A stretch of 64,000 nucleotides of DNA from Nordella sp. HKS 07 (GTDB lineage: Bacteria > Pseudomonadota > Alphaproteobacteria > Rhizobiales > Aestuariivirgaceae), in contig NZ_CP049258.1 of NCBI RefSeq assembly GCF_011046735.1, positions 5,164,001 to 5,228,000 of the forward strand, written 5' to 3'. The notes beneath the pieces are model-generated. The model was given only the letters and a program-made list of their open reading frames with translations. It did no database searches and was not told where the DNA came from. Both the position numbers and the translations under genes were made by a program. Below are positions 24,979 to 33,742 of the stretch, piece after piece. Position 1 is the stretch's first letter. Each line of letters begins with the position of its first letter.

Positions 24979-26315
24979 AGCCCTTGGTGCCGGGAGAGCC
25001 CGATCCGTTCGACAAGGTCGAGCCGAAGGTCGGCTTTGCCGTCATCACGGCGGCGGGGGAGGACGATTACACGCCGCCCCGCGACTGGCTGTACGCCCGC
25101 CACTACATCAGGGGTTATGTCAGCGCGACGGTCGGCGCCAGCGGCGCCGGCAAGACGTCGCTGGTGATCGCCGAGGCGCTGGCGATGACGACCGGCCGCA
25201 ATCTCATCGGCGTGCAGCCGCGACGGCGGCTCAAGGTGTGGATGTACAATGGCGAAGATCCGCGCGAGGAACTGAAACGCCGCATCCGGGCGGCCCGCCT
25301 GCAGCACAAGGTCGCCTGGGCCGAGATCAGGGAGTGGCTGTTTTTCGACAGCGGCCGCGACCGGGAATGGGCAACAGTGACACAAGGCCGGGACGGCATG
25401 ATCGTCAACGAGGCGATGCTCGAGGACCTGATCGGCCAGATCAAGGCGCAGGGGATCGACGTCATCATCGTCGACCCGTTCAATACTTCGCACGGGGTGT
25501 CGGAAAACGACAACGGCGCGATCGCCCTGGTGTTGAAAAAATGGGGCTACGTGGCCGACAAGGCGCGCTGCGCCGTCATGATCGTGCATCATCCGCGCAA
25601 GACGCTGCCGGGCGAGGCGGTGACGCTCGAGGACCTGCGCGGCGCCTCGGCACTGCTGGCCGCCGTGCGCTCGGGCCGGGCGCTGAACCGGATGCCGGAC
25701 GATGTCGCCATGAAGCTCGGCATCGCCACACCGGGTTCGTATGTGCGCATCGTCGGCGCCAGCGAGAAGAACTCGATGGCGATCGCCCGCAGCAACGACG
25801 ACTGGTACGAACTGGTTTCCGTCGACCTCGACAACGGTATTGCCGAGCCGGACGGCGGCGGCGGGCCGCAGCCGGCCGACGAGGTCCAGGCCCTCGCCCG
25901 ATGGGAGCCGCCGGACGTGATGGACGGCGTCGACGCGGAGGTCGCCAGAAAGGCACAGACGCTGATCGGCGAGAGCCAGCTGCGGCTCGACCTGCGGGCG
26001 CGCGACTGGGTCGGGTTCCCGGTCGCCCAGGCGCTCGGCGTCGACATGGGGCTCGACGCCACCGGAGGGGTGAAAGCGGCGAAAGCTGCCAGCACTGCCC
26101 AGGTGGCGGCACGGGAGAAGGTGAAAACGGTCATCGACAGGTGGCTCGAGGCGGGCTGGCTCAAGCGGGTGATGGGAAAAGACGAGAAGCGCATGCAGCG
26201 CACATTCGTCGCCGTCGGCGCCCCCGCGACATCGCTGGCCGAGACGCTGGCGGCGGCGGTGGGGACGCCGGCCGCAGGGGGGTCAGAAGAGCCCGACGAC
26301 GGCGCTGGAACGTGA
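24933..26315 (+). CDS. RepA-like AAA/RecA-fold helicase
   Basis: A 460-residue ATPase of the RepA/AAA_25 group: Walker A at VGASGAGKTS (residues ~67-76), a VWMYNGEDPREELKRR segment typical of the family, Walker B in DVIIVDPFNTS, and MIVHHPRKT. These are hexameric replicative helicases of plasmids, phages and integrative elements. The C-terminal 130 residues resemble a winged helix (DRWLEAGWLKRVMGKDEKR). It overlaps the primase-like gene and ends just before the inverted-repeat cluster at 26318. Confidence 0.85.
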   Translation: MDEKNQPTGKVYNFLKPLVPGEPDPFDKVEPKVGFAVITAAGEDDYTPPRDWLYARHYIRGYVSATVGASGAGKTSLVIAEALAMTTGRNLIGVQPRRRLKVWMYNGEDPREELKRRIRAARLQHKVAWAEIREWLFFDSGRDREWATVTQGRDGMIVNEAMLEDLIGQIKAQGIDVIIVDPFNTSHGVSENDNGAIALVLKKWGYVADKARCAVMIVHHPRKTLPGEAVTLEDLRGASALLAAVRSGRALNRMPDDVAMKLGIATPGSYVRIVGASEKNSMAIARSNDDWYELVSVDLDNGIAEPDGGGGPQPADEVQALARWEPPDVMDGVDAEVARKAQTLIGESQLRLDLRARDWVGFPVAQALGVDMGLDATGGVKAAKAASTAQVAAREKVKTVIDRWLEAGWLKRVMGKDEKRMQRTFVAVGAPATSLAETLAAAVGTPAAGGSEEPDDGAGT

Positions 26316-26317
26316 GG

Positions 26318-26470
26318 TAACGGGTCTGCCACAGTTGCCAGCAATAACTGTGGCAATAACTGTGGCAGACCGGGGCGAAGTGTGGCGCTGCAGTCACCCC
26401 CGGTCTGCCCCAGTTGTTCTCTCCCCCGTAGGGGGAGGAACTGGGGCAGGCTGACCGGGGCAGACCTCCG
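26318..26470. repeat. Nested inverted repeats, possible origin
   Basis: The octamer GGTCTGCC occurs four times in alternating orientation (26323 +, 26364 -, 26402 +, 26459 -). The first pair forms a perfect 14-bp inverted repeat (GGTCTGCCACAGTT / AACTGTGGCAGACC). The second forms a long hairpin at 26405-26449 (CTGCCCCAG / CTGGGGCAG with CTCCCCC / GGGGGAG around GTA). A direct repeat AATAACTGTGGC x2 lies at 26343-26366. Placement right after the helicase gene suits an origin or an operator. A terminator role is possible, but no T tract follows. Confidence 0.55.
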
Positions 26471-26605
26471 CGGCGCGCCGGTGAGTGGGGCAGAAAAATA
26501 ACCCTGCGACCGCCGGCGGCAGCATCCGGCGGAGCCGTTGGCCGGTACGGCGGAGATGAGCGATGTGGCCGGTCCAGATGGCTGCGGCTGTGGGGACGCA
26601 CCGTA

Positions 26606-27178
26606 ATGGTCGTTATTGAGATCCGGCACTGGTTGCGGCCAGCGGCGCGCCGGTCTAATCCTCGACGCCATGAGCGATCGAGCGTTGGAGAAGCGGTAGT
26701 GGGACATCGTCCGGCGTGGCGGGCGCCGTTCGTCAACGGCCGCGGGAGCAGGAACCCGAAGCAGTCGGCCGCCTTCCGGGCGGCACGGGCCAGGCGCGTG
26801 GTGAAGTTGTGCGAGGCCACGGCGCGGTCGACCGGCCGCAAGTGCCGGGCATTTGCCCTGCGCGGCGGCAAATTCTGTCGTTGTCACGGCGGCCTGATCT
26901 CGGCGGCGAAGGCCGAGGCCGCACGCTTCGGCAGGCCAGTTCTCATTTTGCGGAACCCGAGGAAACGGGCGCTGGCGGCGCTCGGCGCCACGGCGGCCTG
27001 GCCCAAGGGTATGCCGATGCGCAAGGATTTCCTGGAACTCGGTCCGCTGGCCTTCGGCAGGCTAGTCGAGGCGTGGCGGAACCGGCATACGGCGCCGGAT
27101 ATCTGGGCGCATGAGCTGCGGCCGCGGGTCCGTTACCGGGTCGGGGAAAGAGCGGTGAAGCTTAAGGTTCGGCAGTAA
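26606..27178 (+). CDS. HGGxSTG-like zinc-motif protein
   Basis: A 190-residue basic protein with a motif of the HGGxSTG class in its middle: LCEATARSTGRKC, then GGKFCRCHGGLISAAK (here HGGLISA). Proteins with this motif are found beside phage terminases and in islands of Alphaproteobacteria. Their function is unknown. A GTG at 26700 preceded by GGAGAAG is an alternative start. It is the last gene of the module. Confidence 0.6.
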   Translation: MVVIEIRHWLRPAARRSNPRRHERSSVGEAVVGHRPAWRAPFVNGRGSRNPKQSAAFRAARARRVVKLCEATARSTGRKCRAFALRGGKFCRCHGGLISAAKAEAARFGRPVLILRNPRKRALAALGATAAWPKGMPMRKDFLELGPLAFGRLVEAWRNRHTAPDIWAHELRPRVRYRVGERAVKLKVRQ

Positions 27179-27389
27179 AATTCAGAAAATGCCCATGGCA
27201 CTTGCATTTCCCGGGCCTGAGACCGCCACCTGAAACACCCATCTGCGGTGCGTCGCGCTTCTAAATCATTGATTTCACACAGTATTTTCGTTTCATGCAT
27301 CCAACACGTTGTTGCGCGCCCACAACAACCGGCGCCGCCGGCGCCGTGGTTCTGCTGTTTTGTTGTAGTCTGCAAACAGTACGGCATAG

Positions 27390-27842
27390 TCAAGTAGATG
27401 ATTTCTTTACATTTTCAGCCGTAGAGCATGGCCCGAGCAAGGTGATGCTCTCCTCGCGCATCCGGCGCAGCAACTCTTCGCGTGTGATGGCTTCGAGGGA
27501 AGCCTGCCGCGTGAGAGTGTCCATCGCGAAGGCGCTGATCCCGGCGCGACGATGTTCGGCATAGTGGCACAGGGCCGCGAGCAGGGGGAGTATCGGACCG
27601 TCGCCCAAACCGTAGAGGACGTGCTTGCCGTTTCGCCGCGCGGCTACGAAGCCGGCGCGCTTCAGTTGCTGGAGATGCTGGGAGGCATTGGCAATGGAAA
27701 GGCCTGAGAGTTCGGCGAGGCGCTCAACTGAATGCTCGCTTTCGGAGATGAGGTCGAGCAGCTGGAGGCGATGTGGATGACCGAGGCTGCGGGTCAACTC
27801 GGCCACGTCGGCGAATATCCGGTTCGGCATGCGGTCGGTCAT
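27390..27842 (-). CDS. ArsR-family regulator, truncated rhodanese fusion
   Basis: Residues 10-90 form the ArsR winged helix: LTRSLGHPHRLQLLDLISE, the recognition region LAELSGLSIANASQHLQQL, and the wing AARRNGKHVLYGL. After it, EAITREELLRRMREESITLL is the start of the rhodanese domain that follows in ArsR-rhodanese fusions. Here the frame leaves the family after ITLL and ends in 14 foreign residues, so the catalytic CxxGxR loop is missing. It is divergent from the DUF2938 gene across a perfect palindrome. Confidence 0.85.
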   Translation of the reverse strand: MTDRMPNRIFADVAELTRSLGHPHRLQLLDLISESEHSVERLAELSGLSIANASQHLQQLKRAGFVAARRNGKHVLYGLGDGPILPLLAALCHYAEHRRAGISAFAMDTLTRQASLEAITREELLRRMREESITLLGPCSTAENVKKSST

Positions 27843-27870
27843 TGACAGCAGGCTAGCCGTTCTGCTTCAA

Positions 27871-27894
27871 TCATTCAATGAATTAATTGAATGA
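27871..27894. promoter_or_regulatory. Palindromic operator, probably for ArsR-type regulator
   Basis: TCATTCAA and TTGAATGA flank an 8-base AT-rich centre, giving a 24-base palindrome in the 48-base divergent region. Size and symmetry fit the operator of a homodimeric ArsR-type repressor. It overlaps the first possible ATG of the DUF2938 gene. Confidence 0.65.
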
Positions 27895-28403
27895 TGGTTT
27901 TCATGCAGGAAGCTATTGAGTTTGTTATTTATTCCTCGGTCATCGGTATCGGCGCGACGGCCCTGGCTGATGTCTGGGGCATGGGCACGAAGCAGATGTT
28001 CGGCATTCCCGCCGTAAATTGGGGAATGGTGGGCCGGTGGTTCGGCCACATGCCGGCCGGACGATTTGTCCACGAGAGCATAGCCAAGGCGGCGCCCGTC
28101 CGGGGCGAGCTGGCAATCGGATGGATCGCACATTATGCGATTGGCATCGTCTTCGCCGGTGTCCTGTTGGCGATCTGGCGTCCCGGCTGGGCGTACCAGC
28201 CCACTTTGATGCCCGCGCTCATCATCGGGTGGGCGACGCTCGCCGCCCCCTTCTTCATCATGCAGCCAGGCCTGGGGCTCGGCATTGCCGCCGCGAAGAC
28301 GCCGAGACCTACGGTCGCGCGGTTACGCAGCCTTCTCAACCATACGGTCTTCGGACTTGGCCTCTATCTCACAGCCCGAGCGCTCGCGGCACTGATCACG
28401 TGA
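27891..28403 (+). CDS. DUF2938 family membrane protein
   Basis: A 170-residue inner-membrane protein with four predicted hydrophobic helices (EFVIYSSVIGIGATALADV, WIAHYAIGIVFAGVLLAIW, LMPALIIGWATLAAPFFIM, TVFGLGLYLTARALAALI). The family's conserved start and PAVNWGMVGRWFGHMPAGRF loop are recognisable. The first ATG lies inside the operator palindrome, so the ATG at 27903 may be the true start; neither has a good ribosome binding site. Probably controlled by the divergent ArsR protein. Function of the family is unknown. Confidence 0.8.
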   Translation: MMVFMQEAIEFVIYSSVIGIGATALADVWGMGTKQMFGIPAVNWGMVGRWFGHMPAGRFVHESIAKAAPVRGELAIGWIAHYAIGIVFAGVLLAIWRPGWAYQPTLMPALIIGWATLAAPFFIMQPGLGLGIAAAKTPRPTVARLRSLLNHTVFGLGLYLTARALAALIT

Positions 28404-28406
28404 GTG

Positions 28407-30032
28407 TCAGGCGAGATAGCGGTCGAGCACGTTGCGCGTCACCTGGATGACCATCTCGTCCTGGCGCAGCAATCCCGCCACCCATTCGCATGTGCCGGCA
28501 TGGAAGACCTCGCCGCGTCCGCGGCGAAAATTCACGATCATGCCGCAGCCGCGCTTCGTCGCCTCGACGGCGGCGGCATCGCTGCTGCCTTTGAGAACGG
28601 AGGCGACATACTCCGCATCTTCGGCGCCGAGAAACACTTTGCCCGGCACGATCGTCGGGCCTTCCTCGATCGTCGAGGACAGTCCGAGCGCAAGGATCTC
28701 GATGTCCTGGGGAGCCTGTTCGCCGGGCGCGACATAAGGCAGGCCGCCGCGGATCTCGTAGTCGAGCCCGTCGACTTCGTAGCCGAAGATGCAGGAACGC
28801 GCACCGAGCACATCGCCATAATAGAGACCGGTGTTTGCGAAGGCCCAGTGCTCGGGCCGGTAGACGGGGAAGCCTTTGGGGCCACGCGGCGAGCAACCGG
28901 ACCAGCCGGTGTAGAAGCCGCGCGTCGCATTGAGCCCGAAGGTCTGCGAGCCTGGCCGTCCGATCTCGGGCGCTTCCCAGGCTTCGGTCACCAGATGGCG
29001 CGGGCCTGAGAGCATACAGGGGTCGTTCCTGGTCGCCAGATATTTGTGACAGATCTGGGTACGGCCTTCGTCCTCGAGCCTTATCTGCCAGAGGAAATTA
29101 CCGGCGAAGCGGGCGATGCGGCCGCCCTTGTCGACGTAGGCGTCGATCGCGTCGCGCATCTGCCAGGACCAGTATTCGTCATGGCCGACCATCACCAGGC
29201 AGGGATAGGCGGAGATGATCTCAGGGCGCAAGTGCAGATCGGTCTGCGAGATGATGTCGACCGGATAGCCTGACGCCTCCGCCCATTGGACGAAATGGCG
29301 TTCATAGCTTGCCCAGCCGGCGGACGCATATTTCTTGCTGTAGCCATTCGCATAGGCCCATTCCATGTGTGGATAGCGCGGCTCGGCCATCTTCGCTGGC
29401 GGTTCGGTCAGGACTGGACGCGGTGCGTCGGGCGGCAGACTGACGAAACCCTTGGCGAGCGGCCTGTGGAGACTGAGTTCCGCCGAGAAGAGATCACCCT
29501 TCGGACCGGTGAAGCCTTGATAGTGGTTGGAGCCGCCCCAGTCATTATAGGCTGTCCAGGTCGCAGTGGCGGCGATGAGGAGGAGGCGTCCCGGCGCGGC
29601 AGCGGCCGGCTTCGGCCGGACGATGAGGAGATGCTCATGAGTGTCGGCGACAGTGTCGTTTTTCCGGCACAGCGTACGCACGATATAGACGCCCGAGCGC
29701 CAGTTGGCACCGATCTCGAACTCGAGCGCGACCGGCCACCCGCAGCCCTTGATCGAGCAATCGTCGGGGATCGGGTGCAACTTGCCCGGCAGGCCTTGCC
29801 GCGCGTACACAACCTCTTGCACGAGCCCGTCGCGCAGGACAATGAGATCGAAAGCCGGCGCATTGGTGCAGCAATGCAGTTTCACGCGTTCGCCGGGCGC
29901 ATAGGAGACCGCATCCGTATAGGACCAGATACGCAGGTGCGTGAGAGGGCCGGCGTGGGGACGCTCCGCGTAGTTGCCGAGTACCGCCTGCGCGCGCCAT
30001 TCTTCAGAATGGGGGGATGAATCATCGGTCAT
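28407..30032 (-). CDS. N,N-dimethylformamidase large-subunit-like protein
   Basis: The 541-residue protein follows the DMFase beta-subunit pattern: an N-terminal beta-rich part (IWSYTDAVSYAPGERV), RLLLIAATATWTAYNDWGG, the segment YPVDIISQTDLH and YPCLVMVGHDEYWSWQMRD, then FAGNFLWQIR. The known enzyme hydrolyses dimethylformamide to dimethylamine and formate and needs a small subunit. No small-subunit gene is visible nearby, so the substrate may differ. Cytosolic, no signal peptide. Ends tail-to-tail with the DUF2938 gene. Confidence 0.8.
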   Translation of the reverse strand: MTDDSSPHSEEWRAQAVLGNYAERPHAGPLTHLRIWSYTDAVSYAPGERVKLHCCTNAPAFDLIVLRDGLVQEVVYARQGLPGKLHPIPDDCSIKGCGWPVALEFEIGANWRSGVYIVRTLCRKNDTVADTHEHLLIVRPKPAAAAPGRLLLIAATATWTAYNDWGGSNHYQGFTGPKGDLFSAELSLHRPLAKGFVSLPPDAPRPVLTEPPAKMAEPRYPHMEWAYANGYSKKYASAGWASYERHFVQWAEASGYPVDIISQTDLHLRPEIISAYPCLVMVGHDEYWSWQMRDAIDAYVDKGGRIARFAGNFLWQIRLEDEGRTQICHKYLATRNDPCMLSGPRHLVTEAWEAPEIGRPGSQTFGLNATRGFYTGWSGCSPRGPKGFPVYRPEHWAFANTGLYYGDVLGARSCIFGYEVDGLDYEIRGGLPYVAPGEQAPQDIEILALGLSSTIEEGPTIVPGKVFLGAEDAEYVASVLKGSSDAAAVEATKRGCGMIVNFRRGRGEVFHAGTCEWVAGLLRQDEMVIQVTRNVLDRYLA

Positions 30033-30068
30033 TGTCGCAGGCTACGCGCTGCCGCCGAAACCCGCCAG

Positions 30069-30203
30069 CTAGACGATGCGTTGCCCGCTCTCAGGATCGA
30101 AGAGCAGGGCGCCCGCCGCAGCGATGCCGATCATCCCCTTGATCCGAAGTCCCACCAAGCCGATGCCGGCATGCCGTTCGAAGCCGAGTCTTAATATATT
30201 CGC
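30069..30203 (-). pseudogene. Possible ABC-transporter ATPase C-terminal remnant
   Basis: A frame without a start reads HAGIGLVGLRIKGMIG and ends GALLFDPESGQRIV before a TAG. The ending is that of sugar-type ABC ATPases (FDxxSGxRI). Only about 40 codons are left between the DMFase-like and ROK genes. Confidence 0.35.
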
Positions 30204-30220
30204 CCCGGCGCATTGGACGA

Positions 30221-31135
30221 TTACTGAGGAAGTTTCACATCCAACAAGGCGGCAACGCCGAGTAGCCCGGCTTCAGCGCCACCGCGTGCCGGCTCGATCG
30301 GACGCCGATAGATCGCGGGCAGGTCTTCCATCGTGGCGCGCAGTCGGTGGAGGAAGGAAGGCACGATGCCGATACCGCCACCCAGGCGAATGAGGTCGAG
30401 ATCGAGGCTGGCGACGAGATCGGCGATCATGGCGGCGAGCGCCTGGACGGCGTCCTCGATCACGCGGACGCAGTGCTCATCGCCCTGATGCGCTGCGGCG
30501 AAGACCGCCGGCGCGCTCATCTCCTTGCCGATAACGTCGCTGGCACGCCTGGCGATGGCGGTTCCGGAAGCAAGCGTTTCGACGCAGCCGCGCCGACCAC
30601 ATCCGCAGAGCGGACCCGATCCGTCGACGGTCATATGGCCGGCATGTCCAGCGAGGCCGTGGCGGCCGATCTGCAGCTTGCCATCAATCACAATGCCGGC
30701 GGCGATGCCGGTCGACACGGTAATGAAAGCGAGACGCCTGACAATCTCGCCAGCCTGACGGCTTTCATGGAAGGCGGCGGCTTGCGCATCATTGACGACG
30801 AGTGGCTCCACACCGAGTCTTCGCCGCAAGGAGGCGACGATCGGATAGTTGTTCTCGACCGGCAGTGTGCCGGGAACGAGCGCGGTGAGGCAGCCTTCGG
30901 CGACGATGCCGGTGGTGGCGACGCCGAGCCTGGCCGGGTTCGCGCTGATCTTGCGCACAATCGTCGCCACCGCATCGGCGAGGTCGTGGCCATGGCCAGT
31001 GCGCGGCGTCGCGGTCTGGTGGCGTTCGGTGATTCCGCCGCCTTCGATCCGGGCGACGGCGATCTTGCTGCCGCCGATATTGACGGCGACGGTCGGTTCA
31101 GTAGTTGCGGTCACTGACGGGGTCCGTGGGGTCAC
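30221..31135 (-). CDS. ROK-family sugar kinase (NanK-like)
   Basis: A 304-residue ROK protein with the N-terminal phosphate loop (TVAVNIGGSKIAVARI), VNDAQAAAFHE, a GIAAGIVIDG strand, and the ROK signature with zinc ligands GHAGHMTVDG and CGCGRRGCVE. No N-terminal HTH is present, so it is a kinase rather than a repressor. The length and the GHAGH form fit N-acetylmannosamine or glucosamine kinases, but the substrate is not certain. No sialic-acid genes are adjacent. Confidence 0.8.
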   Translation of the reverse strand: MTPRTPSVTATTEPTVAVNIGGSKIAVARIEGGGITERHQTATPRTGHGHDLADAVATIVRKISANPARLGVATTGIVAEGCLTALVPGTLPVENNYPIVASLRRRLGVEPLVVNDAQAAAFHESRQAGEIVRRLAFITVSTGIAAGIVIDGKLQIGRHGLAGHAGHMTVDGSGPLCGCGRRGCVETLASGTAIARRASDVIGKEMSAPAVFAAAHQGDEHCVRVIEDAVQALAAMIADLVASLDLDLIRLGGGIGIVPSFLHRLRATMEDLPAIYRRPIEPARGGAEAGLLGVAALLDVKLPQ

Positions 31136-31414
31136 ATCGATGACGCAACGCCGGGCCGCGTCGGCTTTGAGGATAGCTGAATTCTAAGCATCGACAATGA
31201 GAAGCTGGCTGGCATTGGAAGTGGTCGCACTGCCATGCCTGGCAAACCGACACGAAATGATCTTCAAGCTTCTCCTGTTATTGAGAATTAATTCAGGGTG
31301 GTGGTGGAAATGGGTGGCGAGCGCAAGGGCTCATCGCTGAACGCTTGCTTGTATCTCCCTCGTATGGAGAATGAGCCGGGGATGCGGCGGGGCAGTCATG
31401 AGCGGGACGAGGTC

Positions 31415-32236
31415 ATGAAGACATCCGAAACCGACAAGCGCGTCGATCTCTACGGTGCCAGCTACCGCAATTTTGCGACCGACCTCTATGCCGAGATTCG
31501 CCGTGAGGCATTCGGCCAGGACATCGGCCAGACCGGGTGGCTGACGGCGGAAGAGCAGGATCTCTTTATCGGGTGGCTGCATCTGTCGCGCTCGAGTCAA
31601 CTGCTCGATCTGGCATGCGGGTCGGGAAAGCCGACTTTGCGGATCGCCCAGAAGACAGGTTGCCATGTCTCGGGCGTCGATCTCCACGGCGATGCCATCG
31701 CCAGCGCGAAGGCCAGCGCGCGCGAGCTGGGTTATGAAGGGCGCACCAAATTCTATCAAGGCAATGCCGCTGAGCGCCTCGCCTTCGTCAATTCGAGCTT
31801 CGATGCGATTACCTGTATTGATGCGATCAATCACTTGCCCGACCGGCCACAGGTGCTGGCGGAGTGTCGCCGCATCCTCAAGCCGGGCGGATTGCTGCTG
31901 TTCACAGATCCCATTGTCCTGACCGGCCTTATCACCAATGCAGAAATCGCCATCCGCGCATCGATCGGTTTCATCGTTTTCACGCCCGCCGGGTTGGACG
32001 AAGCCTTGTTGATAGATACGGGCTTTGAGGTCGAGCGCGTCGAGGATCGTACCCGGAATATGGCCGAGAACGCGGCTGGATGGCTCACCGCGCGCGCCAA
32101 ACGAGAGGCGGAGCTGCGCGGCATCGAAGGCGACGATATCTTCGCCGGCCAGCAACGGTTCCTCGCGACCGCCGCCTTGCTCGCCAAGGAAAGGCGCTTG
32201 TCGCGTTTCGCCATTCTGGCGCGCCGGCAAAGTTAG
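31415..32236 (+). CDS. Class I SAM-dependent methyltransferase
   Basis: Start at ATG 31415 (MKTSETDKRVDLYG) with GAGG upstream; the frame is open 39 codons further. Motif I is LLDLACGSGKPTLRIAQ, then GVDLHGDAI, FDAITCIDAINHLPDRP and LKPGGLLLFTDP, in the order of small-molecule (UbiE/arsenite-like) methyltransferases. Length 273 residues. The downstream gene at 32247 follows closely, suggesting an operon. Substrate unknown. Confidence 0.8.
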   Translation: MKTSETDKRVDLYGASYRNFATDLYAEIRREAFGQDIGQTGWLTAEEQDLFIGWLHLSRSSQLLDLACGSGKPTLRIAQKTGCHVSGVDLHGDAIASAKASARELGYEGRTKFYQGNAAERLAFVNSSFDAITCIDAINHLPDRPQVLAECRRILKPGGLLLFTDPIVLTGLITNAEIAIRASIGFIVFTPAGLDEALLIDTGFEVERVEDRTRNMAENAAGWLTARAKREAELRGIEGDDIFAGQQRFLATAALLAKERRLSRFAILARRQS

Positions 32237-32246
32237 CAGGACAATC

Positions 32247-32771
32247 ATGCCCCATTCATCTGTCCCATTCGCCGAGTCATTGATCAGCGCCGGTCCGCAT
32301 CAGGCGATCCCGCCTGAGCAGCAGATCTTTGCGCCCTTTATCGGCTCATGGGATCTCGTTGTTCGCTGGTTCGACGAAGCGGGCAAGCTCACCCGTGAGG
32401 AGCGTGGCGAATGGCATTTCGCCTGGATATTGGAGGGCAGGGCCATACAGGATGTCTGGATCGTGCCTCCGCGCAGGGAGCGCGCCGATCGGAATTATCT
32501 CTATGAATATGGCACCAGCCTGCGTTTCTTTGATGCGAAGCTCGGCGCCTGGCAGTCCACGTGGATCGGTCCGATGCACCGTGTGGTGCGTAGTTTCACC
32601 GCGCGCAGGATCGGCGCGCAGATTATTCTCGAGACGACGGAAGGCGAAGTACCGCGCATGCGCTGGTCTTTCTCCGATGTTCAGGCGAACTCCTTCTCAT
32701 GGCGCAATGAGCTGTGGACCGAGACCGGCTGGCGGGTGCAGCAGACCTTCGCGGCGCGCCGCGCGATCTGA
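32247..32771 (+). CDS. Lipocalin-like/DUF1579-type hypothetical protein
   Basis: A 174-residue protein that starts ten bases after the methyltransferase stop. The pattern FIGSWDLVVRWFDEAGK, GEWHFAWILEGRAIQDVWI and WRNELWTETGWRVQ fits a small beta-barrel of the DUF1579/lipocalin-like kind. No signal peptide. Probably binds a small ligand. The link with the methyltransferase is by spacing only. Confidence 0.65.
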   Translation: MPHSSVPFAESLISAGPHQAIPPEQQIFAPFIGSWDLVVRWFDEAGKLTREERGEWHFAWILEGRAIQDVWIVPPRRERADRNYLYEYGTSLRFFDAKLGAWQSTWIGPMHRVVRSFTARRIGAQIILETTEGEVPRMRWSFSDVQANSFSWRNELWTETGWRVQQTFAARRAI

Positions 32772-32894
32772 TGTCTTTTCCGGCCCTGATATTCGGACCT
32801 CACCAATTTTTACGATGCCCGAGCAAGAAACGGGCTGCCTCGCTTCATGGTCTGGATCAAAGAGAGTTTCGATTATGCAATGAAAGGAACTCTC

Positions 32895-33659
32895 ATGCTT
32901 TCTCTTCCCGGCAAGGTTACTATCATCACCGGCGCCAGCTCCGGCATCGGTCGAGCTGCGGCGAAACTCTTCGCCGCCGAAGGCGCAAAGCTCGTGCTCT
33001 GTGCACGCCGCAAGGGCGGTCTGGACGACGTCGTCAGGGAGATCACAAGTGAGGGGGGCGAAGCGGTTGCCGTTGCGGGCGATGTGAAGGATGAAGCCGT
33101 GGCCAAGGCGCTGGTCGAGGTCGCGCGCGATACATTTGGCGGCCTCGACATCGCCTTCAACAATGCCGGCACGGTGGGTGAGATGGCGCCCGTACCCGAC
33201 ATCAGTGTCGCGGGATGGCGCGAGACGCTCGACACCAATCTGACGAGCGCCTTTCTCGCAGCGAAACATCAGATCCCGGCAATGCTCAGGCAAGGCGGCG
33301 GATCGCTCATCTTTACCTCCACCTTTGTCGGCCACACGGTGGGTTTCCCCAATCTCGGCGCTTATGCTGCGAGCAAGGCCGGCCTGGTCGGTCTCGTCCA
33401 GGTCATCGCCGCCGAGTTCGGCGCGAAGAGGATCAGAGCCAACGCGCTGCTTCCCGGTGGTACCGATACGCCGATGGGGCGCGAGGTGATCAACTCGCCT
33501 GAGATCAGAAGCTTCGTCGAGGGGTTGCATGCCTTGAAGCGTCTGGCGGAACCGGACGAGATCGCCCGCTCGGCATTATTCCTGGCGTCGGAGGCGTCGA
33601 GCTTCATGACTGGAGCAGCGCTTCTCGTCGATGGCGGTGTGTCGATCAACAAGACATGA
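32895..33659 (+). CDS. Short-chain dehydrogenase/reductase
   Basis: Start at ATG 32895 with AAAGGAAC upstream. The 254-residue SDR has the cofactor motif TGASSGIG, NNAG, the catalytic Ser region (SLIFTSTF), YxxxK (YAASK) and the tail ASSFMTGAALLVDGG. CARRKGG after strand two favours NADP(H). Substrate not deducible. Its stop overlaps the first possible ATG of the SLOG-like frame. Confidence 0.85.
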   Translation: MLSLPGKVTIITGASSGIGRAAAKLFAAEGAKLVLCARRKGGLDDVVREITSEGGEAVAVAGDVKDEAVAKALVEVARDTFGGLDIAFNNAGTVGEMAPVPDISVAGWRETLDTNLTSAFLAAKHQIPAMLRQGGGSLIFTSTFVGHTVGFPNLGAYAASKAGLVGLVQVIAAEFGAKRIRANALLPGGTDTPMGREVINSPEIRSFVEGLHALKRLAEPDEIARSALFLASEASSFMTGAALLVDGGVSINKT

Positions 33660-33742
33660 GCGGCGGTAGCGGCTTTGACTATTGCGGGCAGGTTCCCACT
33701 CTGCTGAAAGATGTAGGACGGGATTTTGAGGGAAGCCTGCCC

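Noticed and set aside
25238-26320. Plus-strand ORF of 360 codons overlapping the helicase gene
   Set aside because: Alternate-frame shadow; the RepA-like frame has Walker motifs.
28407-30032. Complete dimethylformamidase operon
   Set aside because: Only the large-subunit-like gene is present; no small-subunit gene is next to it, so the specific enzyme is not claimed.
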